DNA from: Paludibacteraceae bacterium | GTDB lineage: Bacteria; Bacteroidota; Bacteroidia; Bacteroidales; Paludibacteraceae | DNA length: 64,000 bases | Reading direction: 5' to 3' | Assembly: GCA_017527495.1 (NCBI GenBank) | Contig: JAFXPY010000024.1 | Span: 1 to 64,000 of the forward strand | In this document: positions 15,108-23,256 of the stretch, in pieces | Layout of the letters: each line of letters opens with the position of its first letter | How positions within the stretch are numbered: the first letter of the stretch is position 1 | Made by a program: the position numbers and the translations under genes | The notes under the pieces: model-generated | Told to the model about the DNA's origin: nothing | Databases searched by the model: none | The model's input: the letters and a program-made list of their open reading frames with translations, nothing else

Positions 15108-15139
15108 TTTGCTATTTTTGCTAAAAAACATTAATTTTG
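15108..15139 (+). promoter_or_regulatory. Likely promoter of the aryl-polyene operon
   Basis: TTTG (15108-15111), 20 bp, TAATTTTG (15132-15139). The leader is about 115 nt. The surrounding 15041-15200 is very AT-rich with repeated TTTGC/GCAAA words, including an inverted TAGCAAA...TTTGCTA pair at about 15087-15114 that overlaps the -33 box and may bind a regulator. Confidence 0.5.
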
Positions 15140-15260
15140 CAAATATTTTCGCAAAAGGCAAAATATGCCTTTCTTTTGTTATGTAAAAGAATTGCTATTT
15201 TGCTGATATACAAAAATTAATTGACCGAAATCGCTCTGTAAAAAAACTAAAAAGGAGTTT

Positions 15261-16358
15261 ATGCAACTTTTTGAACCGCTCAAGCAACAATTTTCGAAAG
15301 ACAACTATCGGGCATCGGAGGCTCAAAGCCTTGCCTATCTGATAGCATTTGGTCCCTCTGTTTTTCAGACAGCTCGCCTTATGCTCAAATATGGCATTTT
15401 CCGGATGTTGGAGGAAAGCGAAAACGGACTGACACAACACGAGATAGCCATGCATACAGGTCTTTCTGAATACGCTGCAAAGTGTTTGCTTGAATCGTCA
15501 CTCACAACAGGAACCGTTTTAATCAACCTCGACAACAATTGCTACACACTCTCAAAAGTAGGCTGGTTCCTGCTCAACGACCAAATGCTTCGTGTTGACA
15601 TCGACTTCAACCATGACGTCAATTACCAAGGCTGGTTCGACCTTGACAAATCGCTTGAAAACGGTCGTCCTGAAGGTCTTAAACATTTTGGAAATTGGCC
15701 AACAATATATGAAGGCCTTTCACAACTTCCACCACAGGTGCAAAACAGTTGGTTTGCTTTCGACCATTTCTATTCCGACAATAGTTTCGACGATGCTCTG
15801 AAAATAATATTTTCAGGCGATGCCAAAACACTTCTTGATGTTGGCGGAAACACCGGACGATTTGCACTGCGAGTTGTTGAGTATAATAAAGACGCACATA
15901 TTACCATTTGCGACTTACCGCAACAACTTGACATGATGCGCAAGAACATTGCAGGACATGATGGGGCAGAACGAATCAGCGGATACGGAATGAACCTGCT
16001 TGACCACGAGCAACAATTCCCTACCAAACGACACTACGACATTATTTGGATGAGTCAGTTTCTTGATTGTTTTTCAGAATTACAAATAGTCGATATTCTC
16101 GAAAGGGCTGCAAAAATCATGGACAAAGACTCACGCTTGTTCATCATGGAAACACTTTGGGATCGGCAGAAATACCCCACAGCCGCTTTCGCTCTCACTC
16201 AGACAAGTCTTTACTTTACCGCTCTTGCCAATGGCAACAGCAAAATGTACAACACAGATGATATGACCCGACTAATCCGACAAGCCAACCTACAAATTGA
16301 GACTATACACGACAATATAGGACGCGGGGGACACTCAATAATAGTTTGCAAAAAATAA
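15261..16358 (+). CDS. SAM-dependent O-methyltransferase with N-terminal winged helix
   Basis: First gene of the pigment operon. The start is set by a rare Shine-Dalgarno sequence (AAAGGAG at 15251-15257). The 365-residue protein has an N-terminal dimerisation/winged-helix part (ENGLTQHEIAMHTGLSEYAA, about residues 54-73) and a Rossmann methyltransferase domain with motif I LLDVGGNTGRFAL near residue 193. This layout is that of the methyltransferase_2 family (CrtF/TcmN-type). In aryl-polyene pathways such enzymes methylate the aromatic head group; the exact site cannot be read. It is followed by the ammonia-lyase gene after 3 bp. Confidence 0.8.
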   Translation: MQLFEPLKQQFSKDNYRASEAQSLAYLIAFGPSVFQTARLMLKYGIFRMLEESENGLTQHEIAMHTGLSEYAAKCLLESSLTTGTVLINLDNNCYTLSKVGWFLLNDQMLRVDIDFNHDVNYQGWFDLDKSLENGRPEGLKHFGNWPTIYEGLSQLPPQVQNSWFAFDHFYSDNSFDDALKIIFSGDAKTLLDVGGNTGRFALRVVEYNKDAHITICDLPQQLDMMRKNIAGHDGAERISGYGMNLLDHEQQFPTKRHYDIIWMSQFLDCFSELQIVDILERAAKIMDKDSRLFIMETLWDRQKYPTAAFALTQTSLYFTALANGNSKMYNTDDMTRLIRQANLQIETIHDNIGRGGHSIIVCKK

Positions 16359-16361
16359 GTT

Positions 16362-17900
16362 ATGTATATTACACTTGACGACATACAAGGAATAGTCTTT
16401 GCCAATAAAAAAATAGACATTGACAACACCACGATGCAAGAAGTGGAAAAATCCTACAATTTCTTGCATGATTTTGCTGCAGACAAAATTATTTACGGCA
16501 TCAACACCGGCTTTGGTCCGATGGCTCAATGGCGTGTTGACGATGATGATTTGCGCGAATTACAATACAATATCATCCGAAGCCACAGCACCGGTGCCGG
16601 CGAGCCTCTGTCCGACACTGACGTTAAAGCGGCAATGATAGCCCGCCTTGGTTCGTTCATTCAAGCCCGCTCCGGCATACATCCATCATTAGTTACATTG
16701 CTCAAAGAATTTATCAACCGCAACATCATACCTTTCATTCCTTGCCATGGCTCCGTCGGTGCAAGCGGCGACTTGGTTCAACTCGCACACATCGCCCTAT
16801 GCCTCATCGGTGAAGGTAGAGTGCACTATCAGCATGAATGGCGCTGTACTGCAGATGTTCTCAAAGAATGTGGATTGCAACCCGCAAAAATCTATATCCG
16901 CGAAGGACTCAGTGTTACCAACGGAACATCTGTCATGACAGGCATTGGTGCAATCAACTGTCTGCATGCCGAAAACTTACTCAAATGGGCCGTACTCACA
17001 TCAGTTTGGATGAACGAGATTGCAGAATCGTACGACGACCTTATGTCAGAACCTCTCAATAAAGCGCGACGACACAGCGGGCAGCAACAAATAGCACAAC
17101 AGATGAGAGAAATAGCATATAACAGCCACAGACTACGCAAACGCGAACATTCTCTCTACGAATATAAACACACCGAAAAGATATTCCAACATAAGATACA
17201 AGCCTACTACTCACTACGCTGCACACCGCAAATATTCGGACCGATTCTAGAAACCATACAAACTTCAAAAAACATCATCGAACAAGAACTTAACGCTGCA
17301 AGCGACAATCCTATTGTTGACCACACAACACAAAATGTCTATCATGGCGGCAATTTTCACGGCGACTATATCTCTCTTGAACAAGACAAACTCAAGATTG
17401 CTCTCACGCGCTTGACGATGACTGCCGAAAGACAACTCAACTATCTATTCCACAATCGCATCAACGACGATATTCTGCCTCCATTTTTGAATAAAGGCAC
17501 TCTCGGTCTGAACTACGGAATGCAGGCTTGCCAATTCACCGCCACCTCAACCACGGCGGAATGTCAAACCCTCTCCATGCCAAACTATGTGCACAGCATA
17601 CCCAACAACAACGACAATCAAGACATCGTCAGCATGGGGACCAATTCGGCACTGCTCTGTCGCCAAGTGATTGACAACAGCTACCAAGTTATGGCAATAC
17701 TGCTCATTGCACTCGCGCAAGCAACAGATTGCCTTGCTGACAACACCTACAACAACAAACCCAATATTCCACTTTCCGACTACTGTAGCACGACGCAGCA
17801 TACCTACCGACAAATACGCGAAATCATTGATTGCCGTGTTGACGACCAACCTTTTTACCAACAAATTGAACAAGTCATTTCTCTAATCAAAAAATTATGA
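16362..17900 (+). CDS. tal: Tyrosine ammonia-lyase (HAL/PAL family)
   Basis: The 512-residue enzyme has the MIO-forming tripeptide A134-S135-G136 within GSVGASGDLVQLAHIAL, the YGINTGFGPMA loop carrying the catalytic Tyr, and QFTATSTTAE in the C-terminal half. The substrate loop LQYNIIRSHSTGAGEPLS and the stretch YVHSIPNNNDNQDIVSMGTN closely resemble, from memory, the tyrosine ammonia-lyase of Flavobacterium flexirubin loci. It should deaminate L-tyrosine to trans-4-coumarate, the aromatic starter for the polyene. Histidine as substrate is less likely because no hut genes are near. It overlaps fabG by ATGA. Confidence 0.82.
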   Translation: MYITLDDIQGIVFANKKIDIDNTTMQEVEKSYNFLHDFAADKIIYGINTGFGPMAQWRVDDDDLRELQYNIIRSHSTGAGEPLSDTDVKAAMIARLGSFIQARSGIHPSLVTLLKEFINRNIIPFIPCHGSVGASGDLVQLAHIALCLIGEGRVHYQHEWRCTADVLKECGLQPAKIYIREGLSVTNGTSVMTGIGAINCLHAENLLKWAVLTSVWMNEIAESYDDLMSEPLNKARRHSGQQQIAQQMREIAYNSHRLRKREHSLYEYKHTEKIFQHKIQAYYSLRCTPQIFGPILETIQTSKNIIEQELNAASDNPIVDHTTQNVYHGGNFHGDYISLEQDKLKIALTRLTMTAERQLNYLFHNRINDDILPPFLNKGTLGLNYGMQACQFTATSTTAECQTLSMPNYVHSIPNNNDNQDIVSMGTNSALLCRQVIDNSYQVMAILLIALAQATDCLADNTYNNKPNIPLSDYCSTTQHTYRQIREIIDCRVDDQPFYQQIEQVISLIKKL

Positions 17901-18619
17901 AATACGCACTCGTAACCGGAGCTTCACGCGGAATTGGACGAGCCATTGCACTGCAACTTGCCCAACGCGACCTTGCTATTATAGTACACTACAATAGCAA
18001 TCTTGATGCTGCACAAGAAGTATATAACGCAATAACCAACAACGGCGGCAAAGCCGAATTGATGCAATTCAATCTTGCAGACGAACAAGCTATTCGCAAC
18101 ACTATATCTGCATGGCAAAACAATCACAAAGACGACTATATTGATGTGCTTGTGAATAATGCAGGCCTTTGCGATGACGCCCTTTTAGTTTTCATGGAAT
18201 CAGAGCAGTGGCACCGCGTTGTTGACACTACACTGACCGGTTTTTTTACTCTCTCGCAAATACTCGTACAACCGATGTTGCTCCATCGACATGGTAGAAT
18301 AGTCAACATGGCGTCTATATCAGGTATTTACGGCACTGCCGGTCAATTTAATTATTCGGCAGCCAAAGCGGCTATCATAGGTGCTACCAAGGCATTGGCA
18401 AAAGAAGTGGCGAAACGCAAAGTAACCGTCAATGCTGTTGCGCCGGGTTTTATCACCACCGACATGACGGCACAACTTGACGAAAAGGCACTTGCAAAGA
18501 CTATACCTGCCGAACGATTCGGCAAGCCGGAAGAGGTAGCTGCGTTGGTTGATTTCCTTGTTTCGGAACAAGCCGGCTACATAACAGGTGAAGTAATCAA
18601 AGTTGCAGGAGGACTATAA
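17897..18619 (+). CDS. fabG: 3-oxoacyl-ACP reductase, FabG family
   Basis: This short-chain dehydrogenase (240 aa) has the cofactor loop TGASRGIGRAIA (residues 7-18), NNAG in the core, and the catalytic Tyr153-x3-Lys157 in YSAAK. It ends with ITGEVIKVAGG, as in FabG. Within this operon it should reduce each 3-keto intermediate of the growing aryl-polyenoyl-ACP with NADPH. The start ATG overlaps the ammonia-lyase stop by four bases. Cells need another fabG for ordinary fatty acids, so this is likely the pathway-specific copy. Confidence 0.88.
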   Translation: MKYALVTGASRGIGRAIALQLAQRDLAIIVHYNSNLDAAQEVYNAITNNGGKAELMQFNLADEQAIRNTISAWQNNHKDDYIDVLVNNAGLCDDALLVFMESEQWHRVVDTTLTGFFTLSQILVQPMLLHRHGRIVNMASISGIYGTAGQFNYSAAKAAIIGATKALAKEVAKRKVTVNAVAPGFITTDMTAQLDEKALAKTIPAERFGKPEEVAALVDFLVSEQAGYITGEVIKVAGGL

Positions 18620-18620
18620 C

Positions 18621-19835
18621 ATGCGCAGAGTTGTTGTAACAGGGATAGGAATATGGTCGAGCATCGGCACCAACTGCAACGAAGTTGTTGACTCTCTCAA
18701 AGCCGGTCGCAGCGGTATCGGAATAGACACCGAGCGCATCGACTTTGGCTATCGCTCGCCACTAACCGGCATTCTCAAACGCCCTGAGCTAAAAAAGGTA
18801 CTTGACCGACACACACGCGCCATGCTGCCTGAAGAGGGAGAATATGCTTATATGGCTGCAAGTGAAGCCTTCCAAATGGCAAACATCAACAACGAGTACC
18901 TATTGCAAAACGAGGTGGGAATCATCTTCGGTAACGACTCAACAGGCAAAAGCACAGCCGATGTCATTCATAGGATGGACGAGCTTCACGACACTACACT
19001 ACTTGGTATGGGTTCGTTGTTTCAAACGATGAATTCAACAGTCAACATGAATCTCAGCACTATATTCCACTTGCGTGGAATCAATTTCACAATCAGTGCT
19101 GCATGTTCAAGCGGTTCACACTCGATAGGTATTGGTACAATGCTCATTCAACAGGGTCTGCAAGATATTGTTCTTTGTGGTGGCGCCCAAGAGGTCAACA
19201 AAACAGCTATGGCAGCATTCGACGGCATAGGAACATTCTCTATACGCACCGACAATCCGGAACAAGCCTCTCGCCCTTTCGATGCCGATCGCGACGGACT
19301 TATACCAAGCGGAGGCGCAGCTGCTCTCGTTCTTGAAGACTATGAACACGCCGTTCATAGAGGTGCCACTATTCTTGCCGAGATTGTCGGTTATGGCTTT
19401 TCATCCAATGGCGGCGCAATATCACAACCAAGCGCACAAGGCTCTATTGTGGCTATGCAACGCGCTCTCAACCAAGCACATTTGCGACCTTCCGACATTG
19501 ATTACGTCAATGCTCATGCCACATCGACGCCACAAGGCGACAGAGCCGAAGCCCAAGCTTTATTCCAACTATTCGGCAGTCACACACCAATAAGCTCAAC
19601 CAAATCAATGACCGGACACGAATGTTGGATGTCAGGAGCAAGCGAAGCCGTATATTCAATTTTGATGATGAACAATTCTTTCATCGCTCCTAACATAAAT
19701 TTTACAACACCCGACGAAGATTCAAAAAAAATCAACATCATTACCCGCACTACCGACAAACAACTCAACTACATACTCTCAAACTCTTTCGGATTCGGCG
19801 GAACAAACAGTGCTTTGGTAATCAAAAAATGTTAA
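18621..19835 (+). CDS. 3-oxoacyl-ACP synthase, FabF type (plain KS)
   Basis: The 404-residue ketosynthase starts MRRVVVTGIGIWSSIG one base after the fabG stop. The Cys162 nucleophile is in AACSSGSH, and the two His residues are in NAHATSTPQGD and KSMTGHECWMSG, so the Cys-His-His triad is complete. It should condense an acyl group with malonyl-ACP in the cytoplasm. It is the only one of the three ketosynthases here without an extra domain and may handle priming or early rounds, comparable to ApeR/ApeO-type enzymes of aryl-polyene loci; the exact step is inferred. Confidence 0.85.
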   Translation: MRRVVVTGIGIWSSIGTNCNEVVDSLKAGRSGIGIDTERIDFGYRSPLTGILKRPELKKVLDRHTRAMLPEEGEYAYMAASEAFQMANINNEYLLQNEVGIIFGNDSTGKSTADVIHRMDELHDTTLLGMGSLFQTMNSTVNMNLSTIFHLRGINFTISAACSSGSHSIGIGTMLIQQGLQDIVLCGGAQEVNKTAMAAFDGIGTFSIRTDNPEQASRPFDADRDGLIPSGGAAALVLEDYEHAVHRGATILAEIVGYGFSSNGGAISQPSAQGSIVAMQRALNQAHLRPSDIDYVNAHATSTPQGDRAEAQALFQLFGSHTPISSTKSMTGHECWMSGASEAVYSILMMNNSFIAPNINFTTPDEDSKKINIITRTTDKQLNYILSNSFGFGGTNSALVIKKC

Positions 19836-19871
19836 ATCAACGGCTTATATGCCGAAAAAAATATAACAAAC

Positions 19872-20114
19872 ATGAACAGAACTACTATTGAAGAGAAAGT
19901 AACCAACTTCCTTGTTGAAGACCTCGAAATTGAAAAAGAGCTCATCAAACCTGATGCTCTACTCAAGGACGACCTCGGCATTGATAGTTTAGACTTTGTT
20001 GACATAATAGTTATAGTCAATCGTGAATTCGGGTTCAAACCTATTCCACAAGAAATGACAGAGGTGAAAACACTGAGCGATTTTTGCGACTATATCGAAA
20101 AAAAAATAAATTGA
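19872..20114 (+). CDS. Acyl carrier protein (first of the polyene operon)
   Basis: An 80-residue four-helix carrier protein with the phosphopantetheine attachment motif GIDSLDFVDI (Ser39). It should hold the growing aryl polyene or malonyl extender. A second, diverged ACP is encoded 3 kb downstream. No phosphopantetheinyl transferase is in the window, so activation must come from elsewhere. Confidence 0.9.
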   Translation: MNRTTIEEKVTNFLVEDLEIEKELIKPDALLKDDLGIDSLDFVDIIVIVNREFGFKPIPQEMTEVKTLSDFCDYIEKKIN

Positions 20115-20992
20115 GCCAAGAGAATACAACATCAAGACAATGGACAGGCAAGACCGATGGCTTGCCATGGATGCTGACAAGTTTGATTTGGTTGTTGCGA
20201 TGGATACCACTGCAAGTGGTCTATTTTGTTGTGGATATTGTTGTTGTGTTTTATCTTTTTTGTCGTCCATCGGCCACGAAAGCACAATATAGTTTTTTTC
20301 GACTACATATCAAACAGAATTGTCTCAAAGCCTCATGGTCTGTGTATTTAAATATGCGACAATTCGGCAAAGTTATTGTTGACAAATTTGCTGTCTTTGC
20401 CGGCAAACAATTCAACATTGAAATTAACAACCGCGAATGGCTCGAACAATGCTACGACAGCTCTCTGCCGCTTGTTATGCTAAGCGCACACATTGGTAGT
20501 TTCGAACTTGCAGGAGCTTTTCTCAAACCGCGCAACAAACAAATGTATGTCTTGATGTACGGAGGAGAAAAAGAGGTGATTATGCAAAACAGAATCAAAC
20601 AACTCACTCCCAACAATATTCACATCATCTCTGCACAGAGCAACAGCAATTATCTCTTTGACATCAATAATGCACTGATGCAAGGCAATATCTTTGCCAT
20701 GCTTGCCGACCGCAACTTAGGAAGCAATCGCACCATAACAACCAACATTCTGGGACAAGCAAAGCTACCTCTCGGACCATTCAAAACTGCAACTCTACGC
20801 GAAGCAAACCGCTGCGCTGTATTCGTAACGAAATGTTCAACACACAACTATAAGATTTACCTCACACCTCTTACAGCTGATCAACCCAATGAACTTGCCC
20901 AAGAATATGCCCACCGCTTGACTGAAATTATTATCCAATACCCCAATCAGTGGTTCAACTACTACGACTTTTGGAACACAAGCCAACAATGA
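20111..20992 (+). CDS. LpxL/HtrB-like lipid A-type acyltransferase
   Basis: The 293-residue protein has an N-terminal hydrophobic anchor (about residues 18-48) and the lysophospholipid-acyltransferase motif H-x4-E in LSAHIGSFELAG, followed by DRNLGSNR and FGPFK-like sequence LPLGPFKTATL, as in LpxL/LpxM acyltransferases. In aryl-polyene loci such enzymes acylate the carrier lipid that anchors the pigment. The likely start is TTG 20111, which overlaps the ACP stop as TTGA; an ATG further in (about 20171) would remove the first part of the anchor. Confidence 0.75.
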   Translation: MSQENTTSRQWTGKTDGLPWMLTSLIWLLRWIPLQVVYFVVDIVVVFYLFCRPSATKAQYSFFRLHIKQNCLKASWSVYLNMRQFGKVIVDKFAVFAGKQFNIEINNREWLEQCYDSSLPLVMLSAHIGSFELAGAFLKPRNKQMYVLMYGGEKEVIMQNRIKQLTPNNIHIISAQSNSNYLFDINNALMQGNIFAMLADRNLGSNRTITTNILGQAKLPLGPFKTATLREANRCAVFVTKCSTHNYKIYLTPLTADQPNELAQEYAHRLTEIIIQYPNQWFNYYDFWNTSQQ

Positions 20993-21402
20993 ACAACTAT
21001 CCTGACATAAAACAACTCATTCCGCAGCAGCCACCATTCGTTATGGTTGGCAAAGTGGTTGACGCAACCATAATGTCTTGCACTACATGCCTCACAATAG
21101 AAGCCGACAATGTACTTGTTGAAGACGGACGATTAAGTGCCGCTGGACTATTGGAAAATGTGGCGCAGTCATGTGCTACATGGCAAAGCATCAAGCAGCT
21201 TCAAACAGAAGAGCGACCTCGCGTCGGTGTGATTGGTTCAATCAGAAATTGTAGTATCTTGCAATTGCCGCAAGTTGGAGAAACGATCACCACATATATC
21301 ACCACCGTGGCAGACACCGGAAACATGCAAGTTATCCACGCTCAAACAAAACTAAACGACCAAATCATAGTTGAAACAGATATGACGATTGCTTTAAATT
21401 GA
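20989..21402 (+). CDS. Hot-dog protein with catalytic Glu but no His (ApeP-like dehydratase subunit)
   Basis: A 137-residue hot-dog protein beginning MNNYPDIKQLIPQQPPFVMV. The central helix GLLENVAQ keeps the Glu (E56) that aligns with the active-site Glu/Asp of FabZ/FabA-type dehydratases. The upstream stretch EADNVLVEDGRLSAAG has no His where dehydratases carry one. Alone it should be a poor dehydratase. The other hot-dog protein of the operon (26473-26811) has the reverse pattern, which suggests the two form one shared active site. It overlaps the acyltransferase stop by ATGA. Confidence 0.7.
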   Translation: MNNYPDIKQLIPQQPPFVMVGKVVDATIMSCTTCLTIEADNVLVEDGRLSAAGLLENVAQSCATWQSIKQLQTEERPRVGVIGSIRNCSILQLPQVGETITTYITTVADTGNMQVIHAQTKLNDQIIVETDMTIALN

Positions 21403-22994
21403 TGTACATAATTGCCTCACATATCATCACCCCATTAGGCGACGGAACGGCAACCAACTACCAAGCCATCGTCAGTGGAAAAACAGCACTGCAGCTTCAC
21501 CAATCAGAAGGAGTGGCAGAGCCATTCTATGCCTCACTTTTTGAACAAACAACGTCAGCAATAGGGCGCAATAGATTTGAATCTCTGTGTATTCAGTGTG
21601 CCGCAAAAGCGTTGCAAAACACCCCAATCAACCCCGCCAACAATCGCACCGTTTTCATCCTCTCCACCACAAAGGGTAATATCGAAGCACTCGCCAATAC
21701 TCACGACATAAATGAAATAAGCCCCGCACATAGTGCGGAAAGAATTGCAAAACATTTCAACAACCACAACACACCTATCGTCGTAAGCAATGCCTGCACA
21801 TCGGGTGTATGTGCTCAAATAGTAGCAATGCGATTGCTCAGAAACGGAATCTACGACCATGCTGTCGTCATCGGAGCCGACATGCAGTCGGATTTCATCA
21901 TCAGTGGATTTCAATGTCTCAAAGCGCTATCCGACCAAAGATGCCAACCCTACGATGCCAACCGCAAAGGTCTAAATCTTGGCGAAGCTGTTGCATGTAT
22001 AGTCATGAGCAACCAACCGACGGCCGACAATAACACACACATTCTTGCCGGAAGTATAGCCAACGATGCCAATCATATCTCAGGTCCGTCACGCACTGCC
22101 GAAGGGTCATTGCAAGTGTTAAGCGACATATTACAATCAATCGATAAAAACCAAATTGCAGTAGTCAATGCCCACGGCACCTCAACAATTTATAACGATG
22201 AGATGGAATCCATAGCAATGCAAAGAAGCGGACTTACAGACATTACAATCAATAGTCTGAAAAGCATCTATGGACACACAATGGGAGCCGCAGGACTCCT
22301 TGAAACAATACTTACCGACTACGCCTTGCGACAAGGAATAGTGTTTCCAACTTATAAATTCAACACACTCGGTGTGAGCAATCCAATCAAAGTATCAAAC
22401 CAAATCAGCTATACCGACAAACGACATTTCATCAAGCTCTTGTCCGGCTTTGGCGGTGTCAATGCCGCTATTGCATGTAGTATTGATGCCAAACTCGAAC
22501 AAAACAAAACGGAAACACCAAAATACAAAACTATAGTTCAAATCAGCCTAAATTCAGACAATGACAATCCCGACGAGATATACAAAACACAAATCGGCAA
22601 TTATCCCAAATTTCTGAAGATGGACAAAATGTGCAAATTAGGATTCATCGCTGCCGAACTTATCTGCCGAGAGCATCAACTTGAATCTGACTGCGCTGTT
22701 ATAATATTCAGCCGCTCAGGCTCATTGCTCAACGATATTCACTACCAACAATCAATGAGCGACTATCCAAGTCCTGCATTGTTTGTCTATACACTGCCCA
22801 ATATTGTAACCGGCGAGATAGCCATCCGCCACCAACTGCATGCCGAGACATCGGCTTATCTTTTGCCTTACAAAGACAACAATACAATTGAAAATATTGT
22901 CTACTCGTCAAATCATAAACAAATACTTTACGGATGGCTTGAGGCAACTGAAAATATGTTTGAAGCCGAAATGAAATTGATTAAAAAATTGTAA
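21402..22994 (+). CDS. Ketosynthase with truncated KS-like C-terminal domain
   Basis: Residues 1 to about 370 form a FabF-like ketosynthase with Cys132 in SNACTSGVC and His residues in NAHGTSTIYND and KSIYGHTMGAAG, so it looks catalytically competent though shorter than usual at its N-terminal half. Residues about 380-530 hold a second domain with PSPALFVYTLPNIVTGEIAI, which resembles the N-terminal half of chain-length-factor proteins (PF13723 type) without a Cys. The ATG at 21402 shares a base with the preceding TGA. It probably works with the other KS proteins in polyene elongation. Confidence 0.75.
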   Translation: MYIIASHIITPLGDGTATNYQAIVSGKTALQLHQSEGVAEPFYASLFEQTTSAIGRNRFESLCIQCAAKALQNTPINPANNRTVFILSTTKGNIEALANTHDINEISPAHSAERIAKHFNNHNTPIVVSNACTSGVCAQIVAMRLLRNGIYDHAVVIGADMQSDFIISGFQCLKALSDQRCQPYDANRKGLNLGEAVACIVMSNQPTADNNTHILAGSIANDANHISGPSRTAEGSLQVLSDILQSIDKNQIAVVNAHGTSTIYNDEMESIAMQRSGLTDITINSLKSIYGHTMGAAGLLETILTDYALRQGIVFPTYKFNTLGVSNPIKVSNQISYTDKRHFIKLLSGFGGVNAAIACSIDAKLEQNKTETPKYKTIVQISLNSDNDNPDEIYKTQIGNYPKFLKMDKMCKLGFIAAELICREHQLESDCAVIIFSRSGSLLNDIHYQQSMSDYPSPALFVYTLPNIVTGEIAIRHQLHAETSAYLLPYKDNNTIENIVYSSNHKQILYGWLEATENMFEAEMKLIKKL

Positions 22995-22999
22995 TATAT

Positions 23000-23254
23000 A
23001 TGGAACTAAAAGAACAGATCAAGCAACAAGTTATTGACGCACTCAATCTTGATGTTGCTATTGAAGATTTTGACGACAACAAACCGCTTTTCGGAGAAGA
23101 AGGTTTAGGCCTCGACTCTATAGATGTACTCGAACTTATCGTACTTCTTGAGCGCAACTACGGCATAAAAATTTCCGATCCAAAAGAGGGGAAACAAGTG
23201 TTCACCAACATAAGCACGATGACAGATTACATAGAGAAAAATCGAAAGAAATAA
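23000..23254 (+). CDS. Acyl carrier protein (second of the polyene operon)
   Basis: An 84-residue carrier protein with GLGLDSIDVLELIVLLE (Ser40 attachment site). Compared with the first ACP it has a longer acidic loop before the Ser (FGEEGLGLDS). E. coli aryl-polyene loci also encode two ACPs with different partners; the same split is likely here. It sits 5 bp after one KS gene and 2 bp before the KS-CLF fusion. Confidence 0.9.
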   Translation: MELKEQIKQQVIDALNLDVAIEDFDDNKPLFGEEGLGLDSIDVLELIVLLERNYGIKISDPKEGKQVFTNISTMTDYIEKNRKK

Positions 23255-23256
23255 CA

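Noticed and set aside
15099-15115. A second possible sigma-54 site (TTGGC...TTTGC) upstream of the pigment operon
   Set aside because: The distance between GG and GC is 11 bp instead of 10 and the -24 element lacks the CAC; a housekeeping promoter in the same place fits better.
16362-17900. Histidine ammonia-lyase of histidine degradation
   Set aside because: No hutU, hutI or formiminoglutamate genes are present; the operon makes an aromatic polyene, and the substrate loop resembles tyrosine ammonia-lyases of flexirubin loci.
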